Part shown: positions 44,602-52,830 of the stretch, piece by piece | Numbering within the stretch: the first letter of the stretch is position 1 | How the letters are laid out: each line of letters begins with the position of its first letter | From: an uncultured Prevotella sp. | Lineage (GTDB): Bacteria; Bacteroidota; Bacteroidia; Bacteroidales; Bacteroidaceae | Reading direction: 5' to 3' | NCBI GenBank assembly: GCA_900314995.1 | Contig: OMXK01000001.1 | Span: 1 to 64,000, forward strand | Length of the DNA: 64,000 nt | Notes under the pieces: generated by a model | What the model was told of the DNA's origin: nothing | Seen by the model: the letters and a program-made list of their open reading frames with translations, nothing else | Database searches by the model: none | Program-made: the position numbers and the translations under genes

Positions 44602-44636
44602 AAGGGCGATTTCTTCGGGAATCGCCCTTGTTTTAT
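44602..44636 (+). terminator. pckA terminator
   Basis: AAGGGCGATT (44602-44611) with AATCGCCCTT (44620-44629), loop of 8, then GTTTTATT. Confidence 0.9.
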
Positions 44637-44658
44637 TGGTTATCTCGACAAAACGTAC

Positions 44659-44666
44659 TACCTTTG
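44659..44666 (+). promoter_or_regulatory. -7 box of a short transcript
   Basis: TACCTTTG, 70 bases before the 31-residue frame at 44737 and 30 bases after the pckA terminator, so a separate short transcription unit is indicated. Confidence 0.65.
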
Positions 44667-44736
44667 CACTAGTAATCGTGAGATTATATCGTTATTCATT
44701 AGGTTAGTAGTTTATAGATTTTTTAAGGTAAAGATT

Positions 44737-44832
44737 ATGTTATTAGATTTTCAAACAACTGTATTGTTGGCATTCGTAGCTGTCATAACAGCATTGAGCA
44801 TTGTGACTCTAATGAACATCAACATACGTTGA
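44737..44832 (+). CDS. Candidate 31-residue membrane microprotein
   Basis: The frame begins ATGTTATTAGATTTTC after a plausible ribosome site (AAGGTAAAG, 44725-44733). The product starts MLLDFQTTVLL, continues as one hydrophobic helix of about 20 residues and ends NINIR. The transcription unit looks complete: TACCTTTG at 44659, start codon, stop TGA at 44830, then a hairpin with a T6 tail. I recognise no family. Alternatively this is a small RNA of about 200 bases with a chance frame. The hydrophobic, single-helix composition makes a real protein somewhat more likely. Confidence 0.5.
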   Translation: MLLDFQTTVLLAFVAVITALSIVTLMNINIR

Positions 44833-44834
44833 AG

Positions 44835-44872
44835 GAGTGCGGGGTGAGTGATTCATACCGCACTCTTTTTTG
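44835..44872 (+). terminator. Terminator after the 31-residue frame
   Basis: GAGTGCGG (44835-44842) with CCGCACTC (44858-44865), then T6G. It begins 3 bases after the stop codon. Confidence 0.88.
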
Positions 44873-44967
44873 TATGAAAAACACTAAACTAACTTAAAAT
44901 CGGTCAAATTATAACATATTTTCTTTAATTATAAGGTGAAAATGAATTGATTTTGCAGAAATGTGCG

Positions 44968-44975
44968 TAAATTTG
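44968..44975 (+). promoter_or_regulatory. -7 box of envelope gene cluster
   Basis: TAAATTTG, 30 bases before the ATG at 45006. Genes to 52819 follow with overlaps or short gaps. Confidence 0.55.
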
Positions 44976-45005
44976 CATCCGAATTTCGAAATTTGAATTG
45001 AATTA

Positions 45006-46154
45006 ATGAAAAGATTTCTCTATACGCTATGTATCGCCATAGTCAGTTCATGGGGTCTTCTGTCGTGTCTTAGTGACTCTGACACTACAGAGTACACCGT
45101 GTACGACGATACTGCCATTACCCAGATGCAGATCCTGTCAATCAACAGGTATATTCATACGACTACAACGGCTGGAAAAGACACGACCTACAAGAAGACG
45201 ATTACCTCATCCAGCAACACACTGCCCGGTTTTACGATTGACCAGGAGAAGAAGACGATCTACAATACCGACTCATTACCCTACGATGCCGACTTGTCAC
45301 GTGTGGTCATCCTGCTCACTGGAAGCACTTATACAGGCCAGATCTATGTAAAAAGTCTGGCAAACGATGATCTCTTCCCCTATTCAAGCTCCGACTCCAT
45401 CGATTTCAATTCGCCAAGAGAGATCCGTGCCTATAATAACAACCTGACCAAATATCGTGCCTACACGGTATCCGTCAATAAGCACCAGGTCGTAACGAAT
45501 GCCATCATCTGGGAGAAGATGCCGAATGCCGAATTCCCCGAGGATGTCATCAAGACACGCTGGGAACAGATTGCATCCGATGCCGGAATGGGATCATTCA
45601 TCGGCTATGGTTCAGGTGAAGGTTATGCCTATGATGCAGACGGCAAACTCATGGTTAGCAGAGACGGGGGCACCACATGGAATCCCGACAATGTGATTGA
45701 AGATGGTTTGCTTTTGCCCAGAAGGACCTTCTCATTCACCTCCTACCCACAGGTGACCAATGACAGCACCGACTATCAGTTGCTTGTAGGCACCGTCAGC
45801 GAGAAGGATTCCATCTGCACCGTTTGGCGCAAGATTGCAGAGTACTCGGAAAGAAGCATACCCTCCAAGTGGGTCAATATCCCAATGGAGTACTATAACA
45901 ACTATGCCCTGCCAGTATTCCCCAACCTCCACTTGGTGAACCTGCATGGCAATATACTAGCTTTCGGCTCTACGAAGTCGATCTACAACACCCGCGATGG
46001 CGGCATCACGTGGAAGGTGTCTGACAAGTTCAAGTACCCCAAGGACTACACCTATCCATCCAATATGGAAGTCCTCGTCGACTATGATGATTACCTCTGG
46101 CTCAAAGATAACGATCAGAATATAATATGGCGAGGTCAGCTGATCGACGATTAA
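45006..46154 (+). CDS. DUF6242-like lipoprotein
   Basis: 382 residues, lipobox LLSC (Cys21). The N-terminal part (about 25-165) carries strands with EYTVYDDTAITQMQI and YRAYTVSVNKHQ, resembling a DUF6242-type Ig-like domain. The C-terminal half has beta-propeller/BNR features: GGTTWNPD, DGGITWKVSD and repeated tryptophans. These sialidase-like repeats lack obvious catalytic residues. Function unknown; an outer-membrane lipoprotein is likely. The following gene starts inside its last 28 bases. DUF number given from memory. Confidence 0.65.
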   Translation: MKRFLYTLCIAIVSSWGLLSCLSDSDTTEYTVYDDTAITQMQILSINRYIHTTTTAGKDTTYKKTITSSSNTLPGFTIDQEKKTIYNTDSLPYDADLSRVVILLTGSTYTGQIYVKSLANDDLFPYSSSDSIDFNSPREIRAYNNNLTKYRAYTVSVNKHQVVTNAIIWEKMPNAEFPEDVIKTRWEQIASDAGMGSFIGYGSGEGYAYDADGKLMVSRDGGTTWNPDNVIEDGLLLPRRTFSFTSYPQVTNDSTDYQLLVGTVSEKDSICTVWRKIAEYSERSIPSKWVNIPMEYYNNYALPVFPNLHLVNLHGNILAFGSTKSIYNTRDGGITWKVSDKFKYPKDYTYPSNMEVLVDYDDYLWLKDNDQNIIWRGQLIDD

Positions 46155-46819
46155 GAGGATGGCTGCTTGCTGTGCTGCTGCTCACCGTACTACCTGCCGC
46201 TGCACAGGATGAGCCGGAATACAGGCTGGAATTGGGAGCCGGCATCGGGACCGTCGCCTATACGGGCGACTTCAACAGCAACCTGATGAAAGGGATGCAG
46301 TTTTGGGGCACAGCGGTGGCCAGATATCACCTGAATCCCCGCATGGCACTGGCCCTGAATATCGGAACGGGAAAGATCAAAGGTTCCACGGACAATGTGA
46401 AGACGTGGTATCCCATCGAGCGATATGAGTTCAACCATCAACTCACCGAAGCCGATATCCGATACGAATACAACTTCTGGGCCTACGGGACAGGACAGGA
46501 ATACAGAGGAGCACGCCGGGTAGTGCCTTTTATCGCACTCGGACTGGGTATGACCTACTATGGTGGCGAGAATAAAGGTGTAACGATGAACCTGCCATTA
46601 GGTGCAGGAGTCAAGTGGAAAGTAGCCCAGCGCGTAAACCTAACCATTGAATGGGCCATGCGCTTCACGATGAGCGATAACCTAGACGGGCGGAAGGATG
46701 TCTACGGCATTGAGAGCAACGGCCTGTTTAAGAACACCGACTGCTACAGCGTCCTCCAGTTGGGCGTCACCTACGACCTCTGGGCAAAATGCAAAACTTG
46801 TAACAACGATAGAGATTAA
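46127..46819 (+). CDS. DUF6089-like outer-membrane beta-barrel protein
   Basis: 230 residues overlapping the previous gene by 28 bases. Basic start, then signal helix ending LPAAAQ. The barrel is read from YRLELGAGIGTVAYTGDFN, WGTAVARYHLNPRMALALN, IALGLGMTYYGG and LQLGVTYDLWA. This family (DUF6089-like) commonly precedes uppS and bamA in Bacteroidales, pointing to a conserved envelope role, still undefined. Five bases separate it from uppS. Confidence 0.72.
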   Translation: MARSADRRLRGWLLAVLLLTVLPAAAQDEPEYRLELGAGIGTVAYTGDFNSNLMKGMQFWGTAVARYHLNPRMALALNIGTGKIKGSTDNVKTWYPIERYEFNHQLTEADIRYEYNFWAYGTGQEYRGARRVVPFIALGLGMTYYGGENKGVTMNLPLGAGVKWKVAQRVNLTIEWAMRFTMSDNLDGRKDVYGIESNGLFKNTDCYSVLQLGVTYDLWAKCKTCNNDRD

Positions 46820-46824
46820 GATAT

Positions 46825-47580
46825 ATGAAAGAACTTTTGGACATGAACCGCATTCCTCAGCACATTGCCATCATCATGGACGGCAACGGACGCTGGGCTA
46901 CCGAGCGAGGGCTGGATCGTACGTTTGGACACAAGGCCGGTCTCGACACCGTGAAGAAGATTACCGCAGAGTGTTCACGCCTGGGGGTTAAGTACCTCAC
47001 GCTTTACACCTTCTCCACTGAGAACTGGAAACGTCCTGCCTACGAGATTGAGGCACTTATGGGACTGGTTCTCAACTTCCTGGAAATGGAACTGTTCAGC
47101 GACAATAATGTAAAGTTCAGAATGGTGGGCGACTTGGAGAGCCTGCCTGAGAGCGTACAGAAGAAGATCCACTATATGGAAGACCTGACGTCGAAGTACG
47201 ACGGCATGACGCTGGTGGTAGCCTTGAGCTACTCCTCACGCCTGGAACTGTCGAGCGTCACCCGTCAGATTGCCAAGGACGTCAAAGACGGTAAACTCAA
47301 TGCCGACGACATCACCGAGCAGACCATCAGTGACCGTCTCTGGACGAATTTCATGCCCGATCCGGAACTGCTGATCCGCACAGGCGGAGAGCTCCGCATC
47401 TCCAACTACCTGCTGTGGCAGATCGCTTATACAGAACTCTATTTCTGCGACACCTTCTGGCCCGACTTCCAGGAAGAAGACCTCTACAAGGCCATCTACA
47501 GTTACCAGAGTCGCCAGCGCCGCTTCGGAAAGACCGAGGCCCAGGTGGAAGCCGAGGAAGAAGTGAAGAGTGAAAAGTGA
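46825..47580 (+). CDS. uppS: Undecaprenyl diphosphate synthase
   Basis: 251 residues; cis-prenyltransferase that makes the C55 lipid carrier for peptidoglycan and O-antigen. Catalytic D19 in IMDGNGRWA, the substrate region TLYTFSTENWKRP, and the C-terminal DPELLIRTGGELRISNYLLWQ and ELYFCDTFWPDF motifs are complete. The last residues, EEVKSEK, come from a GTGAAGA-type heptamer repeat that runs past the stop codon, so repeat changes would only alter the tail. A start at Met7 is possible. Confidence 0.96.
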   Translation: MKELLDMNRIPQHIAIIMDGNGRWATERGLDRTFGHKAGLDTVKKITAECSRLGVKYLTLYTFSTENWKRPAYEIEALMGLVLNFLEMELFSDNNVKFRMVGDLESLPESVQKKIHYMEDLTSKYDGMTLVVALSYSSRLELSSVTRQIAKDVKDGKLNADDITEQTISDRLWTNFMPDPELLIRTGGELRISNYLLWQIAYTELYFCDTFWPDFQEEDLYKAIYSYQSRQRRFGKTEAQVEAEEEVKSEK

Positions 47581-47590
47581 AGCGCGAAGT
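47563..47590. repeat. Heptanucleotide repeat GTGAAGA at the uppS stop
   Basis: GTGAAGA, GTGAAAA, GTGAAGC, GCGAAGT in a 7-base period, covering the last codons of uppS and the gap. The same unit, inverted, occurs at 47698-47725 in bamA. Confidence 0.7.
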
Positions 47591-47622
47591 ATTTGCTACC
47601 GCTCTAAAGTCAAAAACAAAGA

Positions 47623-50346
47623 ATGAAATTTGTATATATATATAATAAGGTGGAAGCGAGTCTGAAGATCAAGCGATTGCTGCTGTTGATGGCATTCTTC
47701 ACTCTTCACTCGTCACTCTTAACTTTAAAAGCTCAGGATAAGATTATCAATCCCGACATCTCCTATGCCGGCACACCCCGTTCGTGCGAGATCGGCGGCA
47801 TTGCCGTTGAGGGTGTCGAAGGCTATGAGGACTATGTGCTCACTGGTCTTTCCGGACTGGCTGTCGGCCAGAAGATCGAGGTTCCAGGCAGTCAGATAAC
47901 CGAAGCCGTCAAACGCTATTGGCGCAATGGACTGTTCTCGAAGGTGAGCATCACTGCCGACTCCATCGTTGGCAACAAGGTATATCTCTGTATCCATCTC
48001 GGCCTTCGTCCCCGCATCAGTTCTATCGCCTATCATGGTATCAAGAAGTCGGAGCGTGAGGACATGGAGCAGAAACTCGGTATGGTACGCGGCATGAGTT
48101 TGACGCGTAACGTCATCGACCGTGCCCAGATTCTTGCCAAGAAATACTTCGACGAGAAAGGCTACAAGAATGCCGAGATCGATATCGTTCAGGCGGAAGA
48201 TCCCGAACACCCGGGACAGGTGCGCCTTGACGTCAATATCGACAAGAAGGCCAAGATGAAGGTTCATAAAATCACCTTCGTAGGTAATGAGAAGCTGAAG
48301 GACAGCAAGATCAAGGGTACACTCATCAGTAAGGGTGCCTTCGGTAAGATCCATGAGGCCGGTAAGTTGACCAACACCTTCAAATCGAAGAAATTCACCG
48401 ATGAGCGCTATAAGGAGGCCAAGCAGGCTATGATCGAAAAGTATAACGAACTGGGCTTCCGCGATGCCACCATCCTTGAAGACTCTGTCAGCAACTACGA
48501 TGACAAGCACGTAGACATCTATATCAAGATCGACGAGGGCGACAAGTATTACATCCGCGACATCACCTGGGTGGGCAATACCGTCGTCACTACCGACTAC
48601 CTGAATGCCGTACTCAACATGAAAAAGGGTGATGTCTATAACCAAAAGCACATCGACAAGCGCTTGAAGCAGGACGATGATGCCGCAGGCAACTGGTACT
48701 ACAACAACGGTTACGTGTTCTCGAACATCGATCCTGTCGAAGTAAATATCGTCGGCGACTCCATCGACCTTGAAATGCGCGTCACCGAGGGTCCTCAGGC
48801 TCACCTTAACCGCGTCCGCATCTTTGGCAACGACCGTCTTTACGAAGAGGTCGTACGTCGTGAGCTTCACACAAAGCCTGGTGACCTCTTCAACAAGGAG
48901 GCCCTGCAGCGCTCTGTCCGTGATATCGCCTCCATGGGCTTCTTCGATCCTGAAAAGGTTAATCCCGACATCAAGCCCAACTACGAAGACGGTACCGTAG
49001 ACGTCAACTTCCAGCTCGAACAGAAGTCGAATGACCAGTTGGAGTTCTCCCTTGGTTGGGGACAGACGGGTATCATCGGAAAGATCGGTATCAAGTTCAA
49101 TAATTTCTCTATCCGGAACCTCTTCGGTAAGAACAAGCTCCACCGTGGTATCCTGCCTTATGGCGACGGTGAACAGCTAGGTTTCAGTTTCCAGACCAAC
49201 GGTAGCTACTACAGCTCCATCAGTGCCAACTATGGTACCAACTGGTTTGGCGGCAAGCGTCCTAACAGCTTCAATGTCGGTGCCTACTACTCCCATCAGT
49301 CGGATATCTCAAGCATGTACCGTAATAACGCGTTCTACAACAACTACGCGATGTATAGTTATGGCTACGGATCGTACAACAACTACTACTATAATTACGA
49401 CTCCATGCTCGATGACGACAAGACGATGACCGTCTTCGGTGCCAATATCGGATGGGGTAAGCGTCTGCGCTGGCCAGATGACTATTTCCAGTTCTCAGCC
49501 ACACTCGGCTATACCCGTTATATGCTGCGCGACTGGAGCTATTTCTATATCAACAACGGAAACTGTAACAACATCAATATCGGCTTGCAGCTGTCGCGTA
49601 CCTCTACCGACAACCAGCTGTTCCCCCGCCGTGGTTCCGAGTTTCTGCTCTCAGCCACCCTCACACCGCCCTGGTCAGTATTCGACGGCAAGGATTACGG
49701 CAGTCTTGCGAAGAACAGGAATTCGGCCACCTATGAGGACGAACTGCAGGAAGTGTACCGCTGGATTGAGTATCACAAGTGGAAGATCAAGAACCGCACC
49801 TTCACAGCCCTTACTGGCGGACAGAAGTGTCTGGTACTCATGACCCGTGTCGAAATGGGTATCCTGGGCAGCTACAATAGAAACAAGGTATCTCCGTTCG
49901 AGACGTTCTACGTCGGTGGTGACGGTATGAGCGGCTACTCTTACGGCTACGCTGAAGAGACCATCGGACTGCGTGGTTACGAGAACGGTTCACTCTCCTA
50001 CTCGTCAGCCTACGAGTCGATGATGCAAGGCAAGATACTTAACTCTTACAATGCCTATGCCTACGACCGCTTCACCCTCGAACTGCGCTATCCGTTCATG
50101 CTGGGTAACACCACCATCTACGGTCTCGGTTTCCTTGAGGGCGGTAATGCCTGGGCCGACGTAAAGAACTTCAACCCCTTCAAGATGAAACGTTCTGCCG
50201 GTCTCGGCGTCCGTATCTTCCTCCCGATGGTAGGTCTGATGGGTATCGACTGGGCCTATGGCTTTGACAATGTCTTCACCGACAGGAACGGATCGCAGAA
50301 GCGCGGTGGCAGCAATTTCCACTTCATCCTCGGTCAGGAGTTCTAA
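47623..50346 (+). CDS. bamA: BamA, outer-membrane protein assembly factor
   Basis: 907 residues; inserts beta-barrels into the outer membrane. Signal peptide ends LTLKAQ. Five POTRA-type repeats fill about 45-455 (for example VHKITFVGNEKLKDSKIKG and YIRDITWVGNTVVTTDYLN). The Omp85 barrel runs to the end, with the loop 6 region VGGDGMSGYSYGYAEETIGLRGY and final strand FHFILGQEF. A tyrosine/asparagine-rich external loop (about 565-595, FYNNYAMYSYGYGSYNNYYY) is unusual. Part of the signal helix, FTLHSSLLTL, is encoded by a heptamer repeat. Upstream uppS and downstream Skp genes are standard partners. Confidence 0.95.
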   Translation: MKFVYIYNKVEASLKIKRLLLLMAFFTLHSSLLTLKAQDKIINPDISYAGTPRSCEIGGIAVEGVEGYEDYVLTGLSGLAVGQKIEVPGSQITEAVKRYWRNGLFSKVSITADSIVGNKVYLCIHLGLRPRISSIAYHGIKKSEREDMEQKLGMVRGMSLTRNVIDRAQILAKKYFDEKGYKNAEIDIVQAEDPEHPGQVRLDVNIDKKAKMKVHKITFVGNEKLKDSKIKGTLISKGAFGKIHEAGKLTNTFKSKKFTDERYKEAKQAMIEKYNELGFRDATILEDSVSNYDDKHVDIYIKIDEGDKYYIRDITWVGNTVVTTDYLNAVLNMKKGDVYNQKHIDKRLKQDDDAAGNWYYNNGYVFSNIDPVEVNIVGDSIDLEMRVTEGPQAHLNRVRIFGNDRLYEEVVRRELHTKPGDLFNKEALQRSVRDIASMGFFDPEKVNPDIKPNYEDGTVDVNFQLEQKSNDQLEFSLGWGQTGIIGKIGIKFNNFSIRNLFGKNKLHRGILPYGDGEQLGFSFQTNGSYYSSISANYGTNWFGGKRPNSFNVGAYYSHQSDISSMYRNNAFYNNYAMYSYGYGSYNNYYYNYDSMLDDDKTMTVFGANIGWGKRLRWPDDYFQFSATLGYTRYMLRDWSYFYINNGNCNNINIGLQLSRTSTDNQLFPRRGSEFLLSATLTPPWSVFDGKDYGSLAKNRNSATYEDELQEVYRWIEYHKWKIKNRTFTALTGGQKCLVLMTRVEMGILGSYNRNKVSPFETFYVGGDGMSGYSYGYAEETIGLRGYENGSLSYSSAYESMMQGKILNSYNAYAYDRFTLELRYPFMLGNTTIYGLGFLEGGNAWADVKNFNPFKMKRSAGLGVRIFLPMVGLMGIDWAYGFDNVFTDRNGSQKRGGSNFHFILGQEF
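47698..47725. repeat. Heptanucleotide repeat TTCACTC in the bamA signal peptide
   Basis: TTCACTC, TTCACTC, GTCACTC, TTAACTT. It is the inverse complement of the GAGTGAA/GTGAAGA unit at 47563, and the two could pair in RNA across 107 bases that include the bamA start codon. Confidence 0.75.
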
Positions 50347-50409
50347 GCACGTTAAACTTTTCGCAAGCTATCACGTCAAACAGATGTAACCCAATAAAAC
50401 GATATAACA

Positions 50410-50925
50410 ATGATGAAGAAAATAACACTATTGATGGTTCTCTTTGCATCGGCAGTTTCGATGCAGGCACAGAAGTTCGCACTAGTCGACATGGAGTATA
50501 TCCTGCGCAACATTCCTGCCTACGAACGCGCTAACGAGCAGTTGAGTCAGGTGTCAAAGCAGTGGCAGGCCGAAGTCGATGCCATTACCACCGAGGCTCA
50601 GACACTTTATAAGAATTATCAGAACGAGGTCGTCTTCCTCTCCAAGGAGCAGAAGAAGGCCAAGCAGGATGCCATCGTTGAGAAAGAGAAGGCAGCCGCT
50701 GATCTGAAGAAGAAGTACTTCGGCCCCGAAGGTGAGCTCTTCAAGAAGCGCACAGCCCTGATGACCCCCATCCAGGAAGAGATCTACAACGCCGTCAAGG
50801 ATATTGCCGACATGCGCGGCTATCAGCTCATCCTCGACCGTGCCAGCGATACCGGCATCATCTTCGGCTCCCCGAAGATCGACATCAGTTCAGAAGTGCT
50901 TCGCAAACTCGGCTATTCAAACTAA
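50410..50925 (+). CDS. Skp/OmpH-family periplasmic chaperone (copy 1)
   Basis: 171 residues; signal peptide ending VSMQAQ, then KFALVDMEYILRNIPAYERANEQL, the conserved OmpH head strand, a long helical arm (about 55-110, rich in K/E/A/Q) and a closing strand region (GYQLILDRASDTGIIF). Skp trimers hold unfolded outer-membrane proteins in the periplasm for BamA. Located 63 bases after bamA. First of three tandem, divergent copies. Confidence 0.9.
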   Translation: MMKKITLLMVLFASAVSMQAQKFALVDMEYILRNIPAYERANEQLSQVSKQWQAEVDAITTEAQTLYKNYQNEVVFLSKEQKKAKQDAIVEKEKAAADLKKKYFGPEGELFKKRTALMTPIQEEIYNAVKDIADMRGYQLILDRASDTGIIFGSPKIDISSEVLRKLGYSN

Positions 50926-50981
50926 AACCGCTAGTCGTCAATAAAGGCTAGGAAATTAATAACAACTAAATAAATAAGAAA

Positions 50982-51488
50982 ATGAAAAAATTGATTATCT
51001 GCGCAATTTGCGCAATCTGCGGTTTCACTACCGCTAACGCACAGGGCAAATTCGGCCACGTGAACACTCAGGAGATCATCCAGGTGATGCCTGAATACAA
51101 CAAGGCAAAGACCGAAATCGATGCCCTCCAGGCTCAGTATGAGGCTGACCTGAAGTCTATGCAGGACGAGCTCCAGAAGAAGGGAGAGGCATTTGACAAG
51201 GAGCAGGCCTCTCTACCCGACAATATCAAGCAGCGTCGTCAGCAGGAACTGCAGGATATGTACACCAAGATCCAGCAGAGCTATCAGGACAACCAACAGG
51301 CCCTTCAGAAAGCCTCTCAGGAAAAGATGCAGGTGATTACAACCAAGGTGCTCGATGCCATCAAGGCTGTAGGTCAGGAAGGCGGATATGTCATCATCAA
51401 CGAAGTCAATGCCGGCATCCCCTACATCAGCACAACGCTCTCTACTGATGTTACCGCTGCTGTAAAGACCAAGCTCGGCCTGAAGTAA
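50982..51488 (+). CDS. Skp/OmpH-family periplasmic chaperone (copy 2)
   Basis: 168 residues; signal peptide ending TTANAQ. Head strand KFGHVNTQEIIQVMPEYNKAK, coiled-coil arm (about 45-110), and closing strand GGYVIINEVNAGIPYIS. Same role as copy 1. The next gene starts after a single base, indicating coupled translation. Confidence 0.9.
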   Translation: MKKLIICAICAICGFTTANAQGKFGHVNTQEIIQVMPEYNKAKTEIDALQAQYEADLKSMQDELQKKGEAFDKEQASLPDNIKQRRQQELQDMYTKIQQSYQDNQQALQKASQEKMQVITTKVLDAIKAVGQEGGYVIINEVNAGIPYISTTLSTDVTAAVKTKLGLK

Positions 51489-51489
51489 T

Positions 51490-51999
51490 ATGAAGCGAAT
51501 CGCAAGTTTACTACTATTCATAAGTGTTTTCCTAGGCTGCTATGCCCAGGAAAACACTTTCCGTTTTGGCTACCTCAGCTACGATGAGGTACTTCAGGCG
51601 ATGCCCGACTACACGATGGTCCAGCAGAAGATGGACACCATGCGCCAGCAGTTCCAGGCTGAGACGCTACGCGTGGAGGATGAGTTTAACATGAAGTACG
51701 AAGAATTCCTTGATGGGCAGCGCGACTTCCCTAAGACGATTCTGCAAAAACGCCAATCGGAGTTGCAGGAGATGATGGAGCGTAATATCCAGTTCAAGGA
51801 TGAGAGCAAAAAGGAACTCGAACAGACAGAGAAACTGCTGTTGGCACCGCTGAAGATAAGGCTTATCGAACTACTAGGCAAGATAGGCCGTGAGCGTGGC
51901 TATGCTTTTATCATCGACACCGACAAAACGGCGCTACCCTTTATCAATCCCGCTATGGGAGAAGACATCAACCAGCTGGTAAAGGATGCTCTCAAATAA
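51490..51999 (+). CDS. Skp/OmpH-family periplasmic chaperone (copy 3)
   Basis: 169 residues; signal peptide ending LGCYAQ. Head strand TFRFGYLSYDEVLQAMPDY, arm with many methionines and glutamates (about 40-110), closing strand GYAFIIDTDKTALPFINP. Most divergent of the three. Its 3' end overlaps murI by 14 bases. Confidence 0.88.
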   Translation: MKRIASLLLFISVFLGCYAQENTFRFGYLSYDEVLQAMPDYTMVQQKMDTMRQQFQAETLRVEDEFNMKYEEFLDGQRDFPKTILQKRQSELQEMMERNIQFKDESKKELEQTEKLLLAPLKIRLIELLGKIGRERGYAFIIDTDKTALPFINPAMGEDINQLVKDALK

Positions 52000-52819
52000 T
52001 CCAGGTCCTATCGGTATCTTTGACAGCGGCTATGGCGGACTCACTATCCTGAACGGCATCCGCCAGCTGCTTCCCCAATACGACTATCTTTATTTGGGCG
52101 ACAATGCCCGAGCCCCTTATGGTCCACGTTCCTTCGACGTGGTCTATGAGTTTACGCGTCAAGCCGTTGTGAAACTCTTCGAGATGGGCTGTCATCTGAT
52201 AATCCTCGGCTGTAACACAGCCTCAGCCAAGGCCCTTCGCACCATCCAGCAGCACGATCTGCCGCAGATCGACCCTGAGCGCCGCGTCCTTGGTGTTATC
52301 CGCCCCACGGCTGAAGTAATCGGTAGCCTCACAACCACCCGCCATGTCGGCGTTCTCGCCACCGAAGGCACCATCAAGAGTGAGAGTTATAACCTCGAAA
52401 TCCACAAACTCCATCCCGACATTCACGTCACAGGCGTTGCTTGTCCCTTCTGGGTGCCCCTCGTCGAATACAACGAGGCCGACTCCCCTGGCGCCGACTA
52501 CTTTGTCAAGAAGCGCATCGACCAAATCATGGATCTCGACCCCCAGATTGATGCCCTCATCCTCGGCTGCACCCACTATCCCCTGCTCATGCCAAAGATC
52601 AAAAAGTATCTCCCGGCAGGCGTTCGTGTTATCTCTCAGGGCGAATACGTGGCCAAGAGCCTACAAGACTACCTTGAGCGGCACCCACAGGTTGAGCAAC
52701 GCTGCGCCAAACATGGCGAAGCCCATTATCTTACTACTGAAAATCCCGAAAAGTTCAAGGAACAAGCCCAGATATTCCTAAACGACGACATTCTTGTCGA
52801 GAACATTACACTAGGGTAA
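51986..52819 (+). CDS. murI: Glutamate racemase
   Basis: 277 residues; supplies D-glutamate for peptidoglycan. Catalytic cysteines C76 (LGCNTASAKAL) and C195 (LGCTHYPLL), with the N-terminal GIFDSGYGGLTIL acid motif. The start lies within the last codons of the third Skp gene. Last gene of the envelope cluster; it converges on the lolE-like gene with 11 bases between stops. Confidence 0.95.
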   Translation: MLSNNPGPIGIFDSGYGGLTILNGIRQLLPQYDYLYLGDNARAPYGPRSFDVVYEFTRQAVVKLFEMGCHLIILGCNTASAKALRTIQQHDLPQIDPERRVLGVIRPTAEVIGSLTTTRHVGVLATEGTIKSESYNLEIHKLHPDIHVTGVACPFWVPLVEYNEADSPGADYFVKKRIDQIMDLDPQIDALILGCTHYPLLMPKIKKYLPAGVRVISQGEYVAKSLQDYLERHPQVEQRCAKHGEAHYLTTENPEKFKEQAQIFLNDDILVENITLG

Positions 52820-52830
52820 ATCTTACTATT

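Noticed and set aside
47725..49143. Open frame of 472 codons on the minus strand opposite bamA
   Set aside because: bamA in the sense frame has clear POTRA and barrel motifs. The antisense product is low-complexity Leu/Val/Asp without domains, and high third-position bias makes such shadows common.
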